A stretch of DNA of 64,000 bases, taken from NCBI RefSeq assembly GCF_001649575.2, contig NC_051450.1, positions 15,990,140 to 16,054,139 of the forward strand, read 5' to 3'. The DNA is from Kryptolebias marmoratus. Lineage: Eukaryota > Chordata > Actinopteri > Cyprinodontiformes > Rivulidae. Under the pieces are notes generated by a model, which was not told the DNA's origin, made no database searches, and saw only the letters and a list, made by a program, of their open reading frames with translations. Both the position numbers and the translations under genes were made by a program. Below, one piece after another: positions 1-24,435 of this stretch (its first letter is position 1; each line of letters starts with the position of its first letter).

Positions 1-177
1 ATGGCTGAAAAAGCTAAATATCTTAAACAGCCGAAATTGCACCAATACCAAAAGTCATAGCTGGAATGGCGTTAATGAGCTGAACGTTTTGATATATGAA
101 NGNTTGAANTNGCTGAAAAANTGNNGAAGGAGATAGGTGCCGAAAAACGTACGGAATAGGGAAAGAATAATAAGAAA

Positions 178-288
178 GAGAAACAGGAAAACAATGGTGT
201 GAATGCTTAAAAGCATTCACACAATAATAGATAATAAAGAGAAACAGGAAAACAATGGTGTGAATGCTTAAAAGCATTCACACCATTA
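178..288. repeat. Tandem duplication carrying a perfect palindrome
   Basis: A unit of about 47 bases is present twice with a 61-base offset. Each copy contains a perfect 26-base palindrome (197-222 and 258-283) with 12-base arms and an AA centre, which could fold as a hairpin. It lies just right of a run with isolated ambiguous bases (102-125). The palindromes are seen directly. Whether this is a decayed transposon end or a simple local duplication is not clear. Confidence 0.8.
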
Positions 289-379
289 TTATGCAATGAA
301 AGGCTTTCAGTGAGTGCATACAGTATAGTAGAAAATATATTTTCTTGTACTCATAATTGTGCGTTATTACTTTTATTTT

Positions 380-455
380 ATTGCAGTGCATGTTCAGCAC
401 TTTGGAACAACAAGGACTTGTTTATAAGTGTGCTATATAAATAAATTTGACCTTG
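380..455 (+). mobile_element. 3' tail of a fish retroposon (LINE/SINE-type)
   Basis: The stretch has a TTTGGAACAACAAGG-like segment followed by GTGCTATATAAATAAATTTGACC. This resembles, from memory, the conserved 3' tail of common fish non-LTR retroposons, where a stem-loop is followed by TGTGCTATATAAATAAA and short TTGAC repeats. Only the tail is recognisable here. The family was not assigned. Confidence 0.45.
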
Positions 456-1121
456 GAGGTCTTTTAAAAGAGAAGAAAGCATCGACATTGAAAAGGTTTT
501 ATCTTTGTGCTGATTTTTTGCTTATTTGATCGATCCAAAGTGGTTTCATGTAGGAGTCTGTCGACAGGATGAATAAAAAAAACAGGATTATGCCAATGCA
601 ATCAGCTGCTACAGCACCTAAATTAGCCTGGTGCTTCGATATTTCATCCATCTGTGATAAATATCTGGGCCGCAATTTGCAAGGCAAAGTAAGGCGTTCG
701 GTGTTTGACAAAGATAAATGAGGTACAGTGAGCAGACGGGTAAATCCACCAAAAACATCCAGAGGTCGAATTATTGTTGGAAATGTTCCCACGGCTTTGA
801 GTTCACTCGTGTTTTTTTTCCTTGCTTCTCTATCCGTCCGCCAAGGCACTAGAATGTAGCAGAGACGATGAAGTCGGCGCTCGGGTCCAAAGGATGACGG
901 GCAGAGCGGTCCGAGCAGGGGATGGTGGACACAGCTGCACAGACGGCGTGCCAGTTGTTGCCAAGCGTCAGAGTCGGTGCAACTCCAGGCCCGCGGTGAC
1001 GTTAAAGTGATGCTGACTCCCGACAGAGGCCATCAACGAGTCAAGAGGCAGATTATATTAAACAATGCTGCCATCCAGTGGGCGACGACGGAACTGCAGC
1101 TGAAGGAGGAGAAAACCCGTC

Positions 1122-4100
1122 TCAGACCAAATCTGCAGGAGAGGAAGACTTCAGCTGGTCTCCCATGGTCATGAACTCGGACCAGTTCCCACGCAGGCCT
1201 CGTGAGTGGACGCCGGTGTCCACGACGAGCCCCCAGCAGGCCTTGCGTGCCGTTTTCTCCCTCAGGGCGGCGCGCGCCTCCCGCTCGGTCACGTTGTAGC
1301 TGATGTTGACGAGCTGCACCAACAGCAGATGGAGCAGGCCGCCCGTCACGATGCTGCTGTACCACGCGCAGGTGAAACAGAGGGCGGTGCTGGAAAACAC
1401 AAAGTACGACACGGACAATCACATCACGGCTCCTCGTCGCCTTCCTCTCATTAATGTTTCATTTAAAGCAGGTTAGGACGTTTAACACCAAATGTGTCTG
1501 AGGAGTTTAAAAGGAGTTCAATTATCCCACATACTGAACCTAAAAGTGAATAACTGGGTTTGTTTTAAGTGTGGATCCTTTTAGCTACTTTAAATCTTTG
1601 TGTTTTGATGAGCAGCCCTCTGAGGAGCTCGAAAAGCTGATTTAACTTCACAGAGGAGGAAGTCGAAAATTCAGTCGCCAAGAACATCACAAAAAAATAA
1701 AATATTCTTTCTGGGAAATATGTCAAAACGCCCCATGATGTCTCAGTTAAAACAGCTTCTCTGAGCTTTAAAGAAAATAAAAATTGTTTGATTGTTAAAG
1801 AGAAGGACCCTTCTACTGTTTTCTGCTCCCTCTGAACAATTAATGTCCTTTTAAGCAGAAAATATATCGTTTTAAATGCAGAACGGTTACTTCTCAACAC
1901 TTTTTTTTTTTTGCACAAGGAAAAGTTTGTCTCGTTTTATTTGATTGGCAACATTCTGCATCTTTGCGCAAAGGGATGCAAATCTGCTTTTCGAGTCTGA
2001 CCAAATTCATATTTATGTGAAAAAAAATACACAATAAATACTGCTTCACCTAAAACTAAAGCAGCTTTCCGACAGTAAAATGTTTTTTTTTTTTTTGCGT
2101 GTGTGGATTCTCGTCACAATTTTAACGTCTGAATACTTTAAATCCCTGTAATATTGGCCACGCTGACGCAATGAGAGAGACTTTTATTTATGTAAATCTA
2201 CTAAAAACACTGATTTCCAGCAGTTACCACAAAAAAACAAAAACAAAACAAATGTGGACAGAAAGCGCTGCTGGAAGCTGAGTGTTCAGAAGCATCTGAA
2301 GCCTGAAATGTTGTCACAGAAATTAAATTTAATTCCACACTTTGTGCCCTTTTAATATGAACATCTGACACAGTGATTTAAAATAAAAAACCTGCAAACA
2401 GGAAGGTCACGTTAGGTATTTAGTTACGCTGATGCTGAGTTGTTTGGACGACACTGAGCGGATCGTTTTTAAACGTGTCAGAATTGAATTATTTGTGTTT
2501 AGATTGAATTTCTGCTTCGTCCTTTTGTACCTGTATTGGTCGTAAACTCCGGGGCAGTAGAGTAAGGCGGTGAGGCGGTTCTGCTGCGGACAGACGCTCC
2601 GCAGCACCAGGCTGACGCCGTACAGCGACGTCGTCAGGAAGAAGGCGAGCGTGAGCAGGAAGCTGCGGTGATTGGCCTGTCCCACGCAGCTGTTGATCCT
2701 GTCCCCGCGGCGCAGCACAAACAAGCAGACACAACAGCACGTTGAGACCGCGCGTACACAAGTAGGAACACAAAACATCAGCGAGGATGATGAGATCATT
2801 AACTTCCTGTCGCTTGGCGAAACGTAAATGTGTTACATCATGACAGATTTAACTGAACCCACCAGACACAGTGGTGGTCGAGCCGCTGCACGCAGACGCC
2901 GCAGATCCGACAATGCCCCGCCCTCGGAGGACGCACCACCCCGCACGCCGAGCACCAGTTCCTCTGGCTGCTTTCATTCATTTCCGGCGACCCCGCCCTG
3001 TTGGTCGCCGTCGTCGAAACGTCCCGCCTCCCGCCGCTGAGGGACGAGTCTCTGTCCGGCAGCGGGCTGTGGTACGTCACCGTGCTGTGGACGGGCCGAA
3101 CGACGCCGGGGTCCCTCTTGGTGTGGAGGAGAGCCATCAGGGTGAGGACGACCCCGACACTCACAGCCGCCACCTCTGCCCGCCCCACGTCCCCGCGTGG
3201 AAGCACCTCCGACACGAACAGGTAATACATGTAGCCCAGGGAGAAGAGCGCCAGGCTGAGGAAGAAGAGCGTCCGGCCCTTCTTGCGGTGGGTGAAATAG
3301 TAATACCACAGCACCAATCCGGGCAGAGCCGTCAGAACCGCCACGCCGAGCAGGAAGTGGAAGGCAGCGAGGTGCAGCAAGGCAGGAAGGAGAATAAGAG
3401 GAGGGATGATGGACAGATCGAGTTTTTGGGCTCCGCCCCACAGCCAGGGGACACGAATCCGGTCTGAGACAACCGCAGTTATCTGAGACAAGGATTCAGC
3501 TTTCTGAGGCTCCCTCTTCAGAAACCTGGAAAACAGAAAAACTTCCTTATAGCTCGGTGAACTCACTGATCACTAACACTAATCATCACCAGGGTTTGTG
3601 GTCACCTTGGTTTACTCCTAGAAGGGTTTAGAATAAATAATGAGCTCATTTAGTCAAGCAGCGTCCCGACATATTCACCCTTTCTTGAGTTATTATTCCT
3701 CTCATCACACACCTGGTTGAATTAGCTTCAGACAAACCGGGGATGGAAACTTCGTTTTATCAAACCGGTTAAGAAGGCTGAGAGCTGAGAAACTATTAAA
3801 TGTTGGTTAGCATGTTTCAGCCGAGGCTTTTTGTAGCTGAGACCATCTACATCAGAGCGTCGAGGCCGAAGGACTCTGTGACGACTGTTCGAGACCGAGT
3901 TTAGACCCAGAGCAGTAAAAACCTCAGTGAGGAAACTACAAGCAAAGACAATGCTGCTTTTAGCTGTTAGCTATTGTTTCACTCATTTTAGCTTTTAGCT
4001 ACAGTTCTGCTCCTTTTAGCTACTATCTGCTGATTTCCCCTTTTAGTTGTCATTTGTTCTTTTGAGTGAATGTTTTGCCCCTTTTAGTTTCCTTTTAGCT

Positions 4101-4769
4101 TTAAGCTTTAAGTTACCGTGTTTCTTTTTTAGCTTTCAGCTACTGTTTTCCTCATCTTAGCTGTTAGTTATCATTTGCTCCTTTTAGCTTGTAGCTTTTA
4201 GTTACATTTGCATCTTTTAGCTTTCAGCTACTTGCCCCTTTTACCTTCCATGTAGCTTTTAGCTCTTAGTTACAATTTTGCTTCTTTTTTAACTTTTACC
4301 TACTGCTTTGCTCCTTTCAGCTTTTAGATCTCATTTTCCATTTGTTCCCTTTAGCTTTTAGCTACTTGCCCCTTTTAGCTTCCATTTACCTTGTAGCTCT
4401 TAGTTACCATTTTTCCTTTATAGCATTCAGCTACTGTTTTGCTCATCTTAGCTTTTGATTATCATTTGCTCTTTTTAGCTACTGTTTTGCTCCTTTCAGC
4501 TTTTAGATCTGTTACCAATTTGCTCCTTTTAGCCTTTAGTTACCATTGTGCTGCTTTTAGGTGGAAAACGCTCGTTCTCTTGTGGCGTTCGACAGACCGC
4601 GTGGGTTCGGCGTCACTCACCGGTCGCAGGCGTCGTCCAGGTCCTCGCAGTCGCAGCAGCAAGCCGCGACGTGGCTGCGCTCGCCGTGCCTGTTCACGTA
4701 CTCGCAGCAACACAGGACCTCCTCCTCCTCCACCTGCTGCTTCAGCACCTTCTTGGCCTGCTGCTTCAT
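1122..4769 (-). CDS. zdhhc23: Palmitoyltransferase ZDHHC23 (DHHC family)
   Basis: Membrane S-acyltransferase that attaches palmitate to protein cysteines; the human orthologue is also called NIDD and binds neuronal nitric oxide synthase. Four coding exons: 4769-4621, 3525-2863, 2698-2531, 1389-1122, total 1248 nt, 415 aa (human 409, from memory). All junctions are GT-AG and phases close. The N-terminus has a cysteine-rich cluster (C20-C22, C37-C39, C41, C48). Hydrophobic spans lie near residues 88-110, 111-125 and 135-180. The zinc-binding DHHC cysteine-rich domain follows, with DHHC at 266-269 and C269 as the acyl-carrying residue. Two more hydrophobic segments come after it, around 285-310 and 335-360. 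The tail ends Asp-Leu-Val, a PDZ-ligand pattern. The start ATG at 4769 follows a good acceptor at 4788, and the upstream leader exon is listed separately. Synteny with gramd1c supports the name. Confidence 0.95.
3950..4560. repeat. Degenerate minisatellite in zdhhc23 intron 1
   Basis: About 600 bases are built from imperfect repeats of a pyrimidine-rich unit around the core CCTTTTAGCTTTTAGCTAC, of roughly 20-45 bases, with variants TTTGCTCC and TTAGTTACCATTTG. The array ends immediately before the donor side of the first coding exon. Copies are diverged, so the array is probably old. No protein-coding potential is seen. Confidence 0.8.
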
Positions 4770-4786
4770 GGCGGCGAGCGCTGCGG

Positions 4787-6199
4787 CCTGTCAAGAGGTT
4801 CGAAGAGGCGGCGCCGTCTCCACGTGAGCATTCGGGCTGGCATCTTAAATAATCTTTGCAAACAGCAGATTATTCGCCGTTCCGAGCCGCAGAAGCCGCT
4901 CGTTTTGACCCAACCCAAATCCATCCTCTGCCTCCCACATCTGTCGCACATCTGTCACGTTTTCACGACCCGCCCTCCCACCAGCACGGCCCGCCGGCTT
5001 ATTTATGGCGCAGACGGATTCAGGTTGTTGTCGGAGTTTGTAACAATCACGGGCCTCCTTTAAGTGGGATTAACGCTGCGGGACTCAAAACTTCTCCCTG
5101 CGATCGAAGCGCGGCGAGCTGACGGCGAATTTTATTCATATCATTCCGGGACTGGACGGTTTTCTGCCTGCGGTGTGGAGAACGTCTTATTTGAAACTAA
5201 TCCAGGTTATTAAAGAAGAGCTTTCCGTGCAGGGCAGCTGTTACTCTTTACAGGCGGGATTAGGATTAAGATTTGTGGCTCTTGAAGCTGTATGTCACCC
5301 TTATTTCTCAGTGCTTCTTATGTAAGTTTTATTAAAAAGCTTGGTCTCCAACAGGAAAAATTAGGGACTTTATCTTCAGGTCTTAAAGTTATCACTTTTT
5401 TATGTTTAAGTGTGAGTTTATAAATCAACAACCATCTTTGCTGCATAATTTTACATTATATTAATCCGTAAATCTTTAAATTTAACAACACCGACTGGTG
5501 TTTTGGGATGATTTAAGTAAACAATTAATTGTTTTTACCTTACTCACTTGTTAAGTCTTACTATAATAGATTATTCTTGACTCAAACAAAACATTATAAG
5601 TTTTAAATCTGTCCATTTCAAGGCGAATCATGACCAGAACGCCTTTTTAGAATTTATTTTTACCCCTGGAATAAAACTTAGTCAATTAGTCATTGTTTTT
5701 AACTGCTTTTCAAATTTTGTTTGTTAAAAACACACTGTAGTTGTTAAAAACGGTAAAACCTGAAGCATCAACGTGTCCAGATTACAAGTTAGAAAGAAAT
5801 ACAGAATATTAGATGCTTATGTTTAAAATTTAAAGTTGATAAAGTTCTGCAAACTACACATTGACTTTTAATCTGTTTTATCATAATAATAAACTGACTA
5901 GTTAGAATTTCACAAATAATGGCCTAAAATTTAACCTTTAAACAGAATAAACTAATAAAATAAGCATTTAGATTGTTGATCTGTGTGCACACTTTGATTA
6001 AAAGCATGCACTTTGTTTTTGTTGTTGGTAAACTGGGTTCCAGAGTGAAATTATCTGAGTAAATAGGACCAAAAAGTACAAAAACACGCGATACTCTGTG
6101 TATTTTTAAGTAACTTATAGTAATACTAACAGAACAGGGCTTCCTGGTGTTTGGTGACAGGTTATTTCACCTGTTCTCACACCAGGAACCTTCACATAC
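4787..6199 (-). other. Intron in the zdhhc23 5' UTR, no other gene seen
   Basis: The sequence between the acceptor just upstream of the zdhhc23 start and the donor at 6199 is AT-rich from about 5300 to 6120. It shows no open frame with coding character. The part at 4870-5130 is GC-richer, but I see nothing recognisable in it. Confidence 0.5.
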
Positions 6200-6580
6200 C
6201 TGGACTCCGAGCCGCTGCAAGTTTCCGGAACCGCTGACCGAACCGAGCCCACTTTCCTCCGCCGGAAGTCCCGGTCTTATCCGGCGTCTCTCCCCGCTAC
6301 ATGACGCTCGGGTGGCCGCCGAGACCGGCCCGAACCTCGGCCCAGACTGAGTCCGGCTCCGCGGGGGGGCAGAGTGCTCCGAGCCGAGCCGCTTCCGGGT
6401 TCTGGTTCTGGTTCGGAACGGTTCCTGAGTCCCGGTTTCCTTCCTGACGTAGAATGACGGAGACGATCTCCCCCCAGAAACTCCCACTCGTTTATATTTG
6501 ACCTTTTTTTAAAACTCTCACCTGAGCCGCTCCGGCTGCTTTAGGAGCACTTCCGCCTTCACACCGACCGAGGAAATAAT
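6200..6580 (-). promoter_or_regulatory. zdhhc23: CpG-rich promoter and non-coding first exon of zdhhc23
   Basis: This block is dense in CpG, in contrast to the AT-rich DNA on both sides. On the minus strand it ends in CAG|GTATGTGAAGG, a strong splice donor with the last exon base at 6200. It would splice to the acceptor at 4788, giving a short 5' UTR ahead of the ATG at 4769. The donor and the CpG density are seen. The transcription start is inferred to lie somewhere in 6300-6600. Confidence 0.6.
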
Positions 6581-6636
6581 TAAAACTCACTTTAAAGCGT
6601 TCACGGCGCCGCCATGCCTTAAAACTACACTAATGT

Positions 6637-6790
6637 CAGGGGCGGACACAGACATTTTGAGGCCCAGGGGCACTCACAGGCTTCAGGGCCCCTCCATGTT
6701 TGTTTATTTATTACAGGGACGATGCATATTAATAACATTTCTCTTAATATGTTAGAGTTAGCCAGAAGGCTATTTTTCACCTGCAGTCCC
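6637..6790. mobile_element. Probable hAT-like element remnant
   Basis: The stretch opens with CAGGGGCGGACACAGACATTTTGAGGCCCAGG-type sequence. CAGGGG-type ends are typical of hAT-superfamily non-autonomous elements in fish. The opposite end and target duplication were not identified, so the class call is tentative. Confidence 0.3.
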
Positions 6791-6795
6791 TGGAC

Positions 6796-6960
6796 CACAT
6801 GTGTCAAACTTCAGGCCCGCGGGCCACATCTGCCCCCCCCCCAAGATGATATTTAAATATTATATCTGGCAAACTGAATCTCTGTTGCTTCTCATTTTGC
6901 TTAAAAAACTGATTTATATTTAGCAAAGTCTTCAAGTTACTTTGAAGAGAAGAAAATTAG
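6796..6960. mobile_element. Truncated hAT-type MITE, same family as 16594-17073
   Basis: The sequence ATGTGTCAAACTTCAGGCCCGCGGGCCACATC followed by a TTTTGCTTAAAAAACTGA block parallels the left part of the complete element at 16594. The right terminal repeat was not found nearby, so this copy appears truncated or strongly diverged. Confidence 0.5.
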
Positions 6961-8066
6961 GTTTTAATCTCTCAGTAATCGCACTACAACCCATCAGATG
7001 CAGCTGCAGACAGACTGAATCAGAGAGAAAACACTTTCCACTCATTTATTCACAGCAGTTATCTTCCAGATCTGAGCATTTTAAAAAACTCCAATCTTAA
7101 ATCAAAACAGTTGTAAAGACTGTAGCTTCAAATAACTTGTTGCAGAAAATGGTTTTCACATTTTCTGCAGAGTTTGATCAACTTAAACCTAAACTGTAGA
7201 AACATTACGTCCCTGAATTAACCCTTCCAGGGCGAGGAGGAAATCAAAATGTGTGCTGAAGTTCGAAGAATTACATCAACTAAAAAATAAACACTTCAAG
7301 CGCCAATTTAAGATGACGTGTGACCGATGTGGCTGACATTCAGAAATTACCCGTCAGATCACTTTATTAAACTAGTTGTGTTAAAAAACAGAAACAGATG
7401 TTAGTGTTTTACTGCTTACAGTTCCCAGAAATCTCTGTCAGGCCATAATAGATGCACTATTATATCATTTAATTTGTCAAAACCAGCATTAAGAAGTATT
7501 TTCATCAATAGTTTACTGGTAAATACACACAACTGTGCTTTATTACCTCCTAAAATGGAACATTTTTTCTTCTGCTTTCTCCCCTCAAGTAACAAACATT
7601 CTCTGCAGTTTTAAAGTATCAGTAAAATTAAAATAAGTTGATCCATTGGTAAATCCAGGCAGTGAAGTATTTACAAGCAGCTTCTTAGACATTTGGATAC
7701 AAAGAGAAATGGTTTATGGGAGTGAACGTGTGAAAGAAAAGAAAACATGTAGAAAAGAAGAAAAAAGGCAATTAAAAAAAAAAAAAAAAACAGTAAATTT
7801 TGTGTAAAAAAAAAAAAAGACAATGTGAAAAGTAAACCAAAACAATTGTGCATCATCTTACCATTCAAGAATTAAATGTTGTAAACATTAAACCAGGCTC
7901 AAGAACTCTGCGCCAACAAAAATAACAAAATATAAACCCCTCATCTAAGAGATAACTAATCCAACACCTTTAACTCACAAAAAGTTAAAAATTAAATAAA
8001 GTTTGACGACATTTTTGTACAAAATCCATTTACAAGATCAGCAAGTCTGAGTAACTGATTCAACAG

Positions 8067-8072
8067 TTTATT
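8067..8072 (-). terminator. gramd1c: Candidate gramd1c polyadenylation signal
   Basis: AATAAA on the minus strand, about 390 bases past the gramd1c stop codon at 8456. It is the first well-formed hexamer I noted in a plausible 3' UTR. Use of the site is inferred. Confidence 0.4.
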
Positions 8073-8455
8073 AGAAACAAATAAAATTCAACCCTGTTCA
8101 CGAGACTTGTGCAAAAATTAAAATATGAAAAGAAAAAAAAGATTGCGTTTAAATACATTAAGTTAAAACAAAAAGTAAAATTTACAGCAGTTCCTCGAAC
8201 GTGGCACAACACCCGAACATCAGATTTAAATAAAGAAACCAAAACAGCACCGAGAAGAGTTCAAACCTGCTGCTTTCTGCAGCCGGTTCGGATTTAACCT
8301 CGTCCTCCCAGCAGGCAGTTCGCAGGTACAAAAAAAAAAAAAACAAAAACAAACAAACATCCAGGCGTCTGTAACCCACGGCAACACGCCGCTCGCCTGG
8401 GGAGCGCCGGCCGAGCAGCAGCAGAGATTTCCCTCGGAGGCAGTTCTCTTTCCGC

Positions 8456-17862
<9,407 letters not shown>

Positions 17863-17880
17863 CGAATCTGCTGGGCTGCT

Positions 17881-19256
17881 TGGAAACAAAACACAGGTGG
17901 GGATTATAACTTGGGGGAAAAGATTGGGGATAAATATGGTCTGGAAGCTGTAAGAATTAAAAGAATTTTCTGCAAAAATGCTGTGTGAGTGCCGATGAAA
18001 CTGAACTGAACTAAAATCAGAGCTAAACGCTACAATTAGCAAGAACAATAGTGGAAAAAAAAAAAAGGCCAAAATTGGTAAAATTTGCTAAAAGAAATTA
18101 GCAAAACCATAAACAGAGCGGAACGGGAGCAAAAAGCTAAACGTAGCTGAAGATTAAACAACTAAAAGAGCTAAAACAAACAAACTGGAAGCTAAAAACT
18201 AAAAAAAAGGCAGAAGAAAACAAAAATAGAGCCAGTTTGCTGAAGCAGTGTCTCTGAAGGAAGTTAAAAGATCTCATTGATATCTGTAAGGAATTTTATT
18301 TGAAATAAAGCTAAAAGATTTTTGAACTACAAGATGGAAAACTAAAGTTTTCTACAGAAACAGCCGAGTGAAGGAGGTCATCATGAACATTTTATCTGAA
18401 AAAGGAAAATAAAATAACTCGAGGCTTTTTCTTAAAATGCACAAACTAATTCCATCTGCGGTAGAACATCTCAGCATGTCCTAAATGTTAGAAACTACAA
18501 TATAATCTGCTGCACAACGTTTACAATTCACATTCACTAAATATCTTAGATTGGCTGCAGTATTCGCAACAAAAATGTATTTTTTTTTTAAGTATTTTCC
18601 TTTAATGGATGATTTTTCCACACTGTAGACTGACTGTAGGCTGACTGTAGGCAACGATCTCAGCTTGTTGCTTCGTTAATATAATTAATTTCCCTTTTTT
18701 TTCACTTAAATACTCCCGGAAAAACTTAGAGAAGTTATTAAGTGTTTGTATTTGGGAGCAACTTGCCAAATGGAAGCATATCTTTGTTATTTTCTCACCC
18801 AGTTGCTGCGTTTTGGAAAAGTTTTTGTTTAAAATAATAACTTAAATGATGGATTACGCTCATCTGAAGTTATATTGATCTAATTTAAAGATCTGGCAAG
18901 GACCAGCTGAATTTTATCCATTAAAAAAATATATAAATAAATCACATCTCAGGTGAGTAAACTCTAATGAAAATGTGAAAATGTTGCGTGCAGAAAGCAG
19001 AGCAAACTGTAAATCGAAACTTTATTAAATCAAAACAAACAGGAGTATCTCAACTAAAAAAAAAAGAAAAAAAAAAAAAAAAAGGGACAGTTTCACTTAA
19101 AACAGAACTGGTTTGTCCGGAGATTTAAAGTCCCACAAAGTGACCAGAAGCCTTCATGCACCAGCGAACACGTTTCCAAACCCTGCTGCTGTAAACGGAT
19201 CAATTAAAACCTTCATTTTAAACATATAAACGCAGAAATCTGGAGCTGTTACTCAC
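17881..19256 (-). other. gramd1c: Intron in the gramd1c 5' UTR
   Basis: It runs from the donor GTGAGTAACAG on the minus strand at 19256 to an acceptor about 18 bases before the ATG at 17862. It is AT-rich with long A tracts near 19045-19085. No other gene is seen. Confidence 0.5.
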
Positions 19257-19420
19257 CTAACGCGTAGAGGACCCAGGATGTCTGTTATTCACCCGACCAC
19301 GCTCAAGATAAACAAAAATAAACACCTGCTGTGTGTGTGTGAAGGTGTGTGAGGCTCCTCGGATGTTAAATGTGCTCCCTGCGACGGCAGGTGATTCTTA
19401 TCCTGCAGGGGAACATACCT
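19257..19420 (-). promoter_or_regulatory. gramd1c: Candidate non-coding first exon of gramd1c
   Basis: On the minus strand the sequence ends CGCGTTAG|GTGAGTAACAG, a strong donor with last exon base at 19257. It is the only good donor I found upstream of the acceptor next to the start codon. Its upstream boundary is not visible, so the left limit is firm and the right limit is a guess. Confidence 0.5.
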
Positions 19421-20328
19421 TCTGGGAGTCGTCACCTCGCTGATGACGCCCTTTTAGGCAACAGGTTCAACAAAAGCTGCGAGGCTCGACTCATTAGACG
19501 TCCGGTTTCACTGAACCACCGTGCCAGAATATATTAAAGCGCTGGTTAATCAGAAGCACCGAGTTCTGATGCTCTGTTTGTTAAAAAAAAAAGGCGATAA
19601 AAGTGGTAAAAATCAAGTCTGCAGCTTTATTTTTAGCTTTTCATCCACAAAGGGCTCGGTTGTTCAGGCGTTTAGTCATGCAGAGATACCAGTCCGACAG
19701 CACCGACGGCTTCATCAGCAACAATTAGGTTCAAATAAACACCCAGCCTGTTTTTTTGTGTTTTCCGCAGTGTTTTAATTCTTTGAGAGTAACATAATGA
19801 AACAGTTGGACAGCAGAGTCTGACTCTTACACATTCGCACGGCACAGCACTGCTGAAATACAACCATTAAAAACAGCAACGACAACAAAAAAAAAGGAAA
19901 AAGGAAGCCTCTACGTCAAAACGCTGGCAATAAATAGACTGATCTTAATAAATTTATATTCTTCTGTACAGATGGTCGGTGAATTACAGCACATTACCTC
20001 CTCGTGGAGAGCGAAACACGGCTACACACAGAAATCATGTAAACAGAGAAAGGAAACGAGGTGATGAGATCCGTCCGTCACGCTCGCCTTTAAATCATCT
20101 CACACACACACACACACGATCAGTGACCATGCAGAGGATCCAGAGTGCGCCTGTGTGAGGCAGCGAATAATAATGAATACAGTACGTCTGTCTCTTTTTC
20201 CCTCCACGTTACGTTTCACGCACACAATCAGTCACAAAGGAGCACGACGGTGGGGGGCGGGGCGGGAGGCGGGGACACACAGAGGTGGAATGAGCTCCGC
20301 GGCGGAGGGATGTGCAGCGGCCGGGACG

Positions 20329-24435
<4,107 letters not shown>

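Larger units (their letters stand above)
6581..8066. other. Intergenic spacer between zdhhc23 and gramd1c
   Basis: This AT-rich spacer contains transposon remnants (listed separately) and homopolymer A tracts near 7770-7820. No gene was found in it. Confidence 0.6.
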
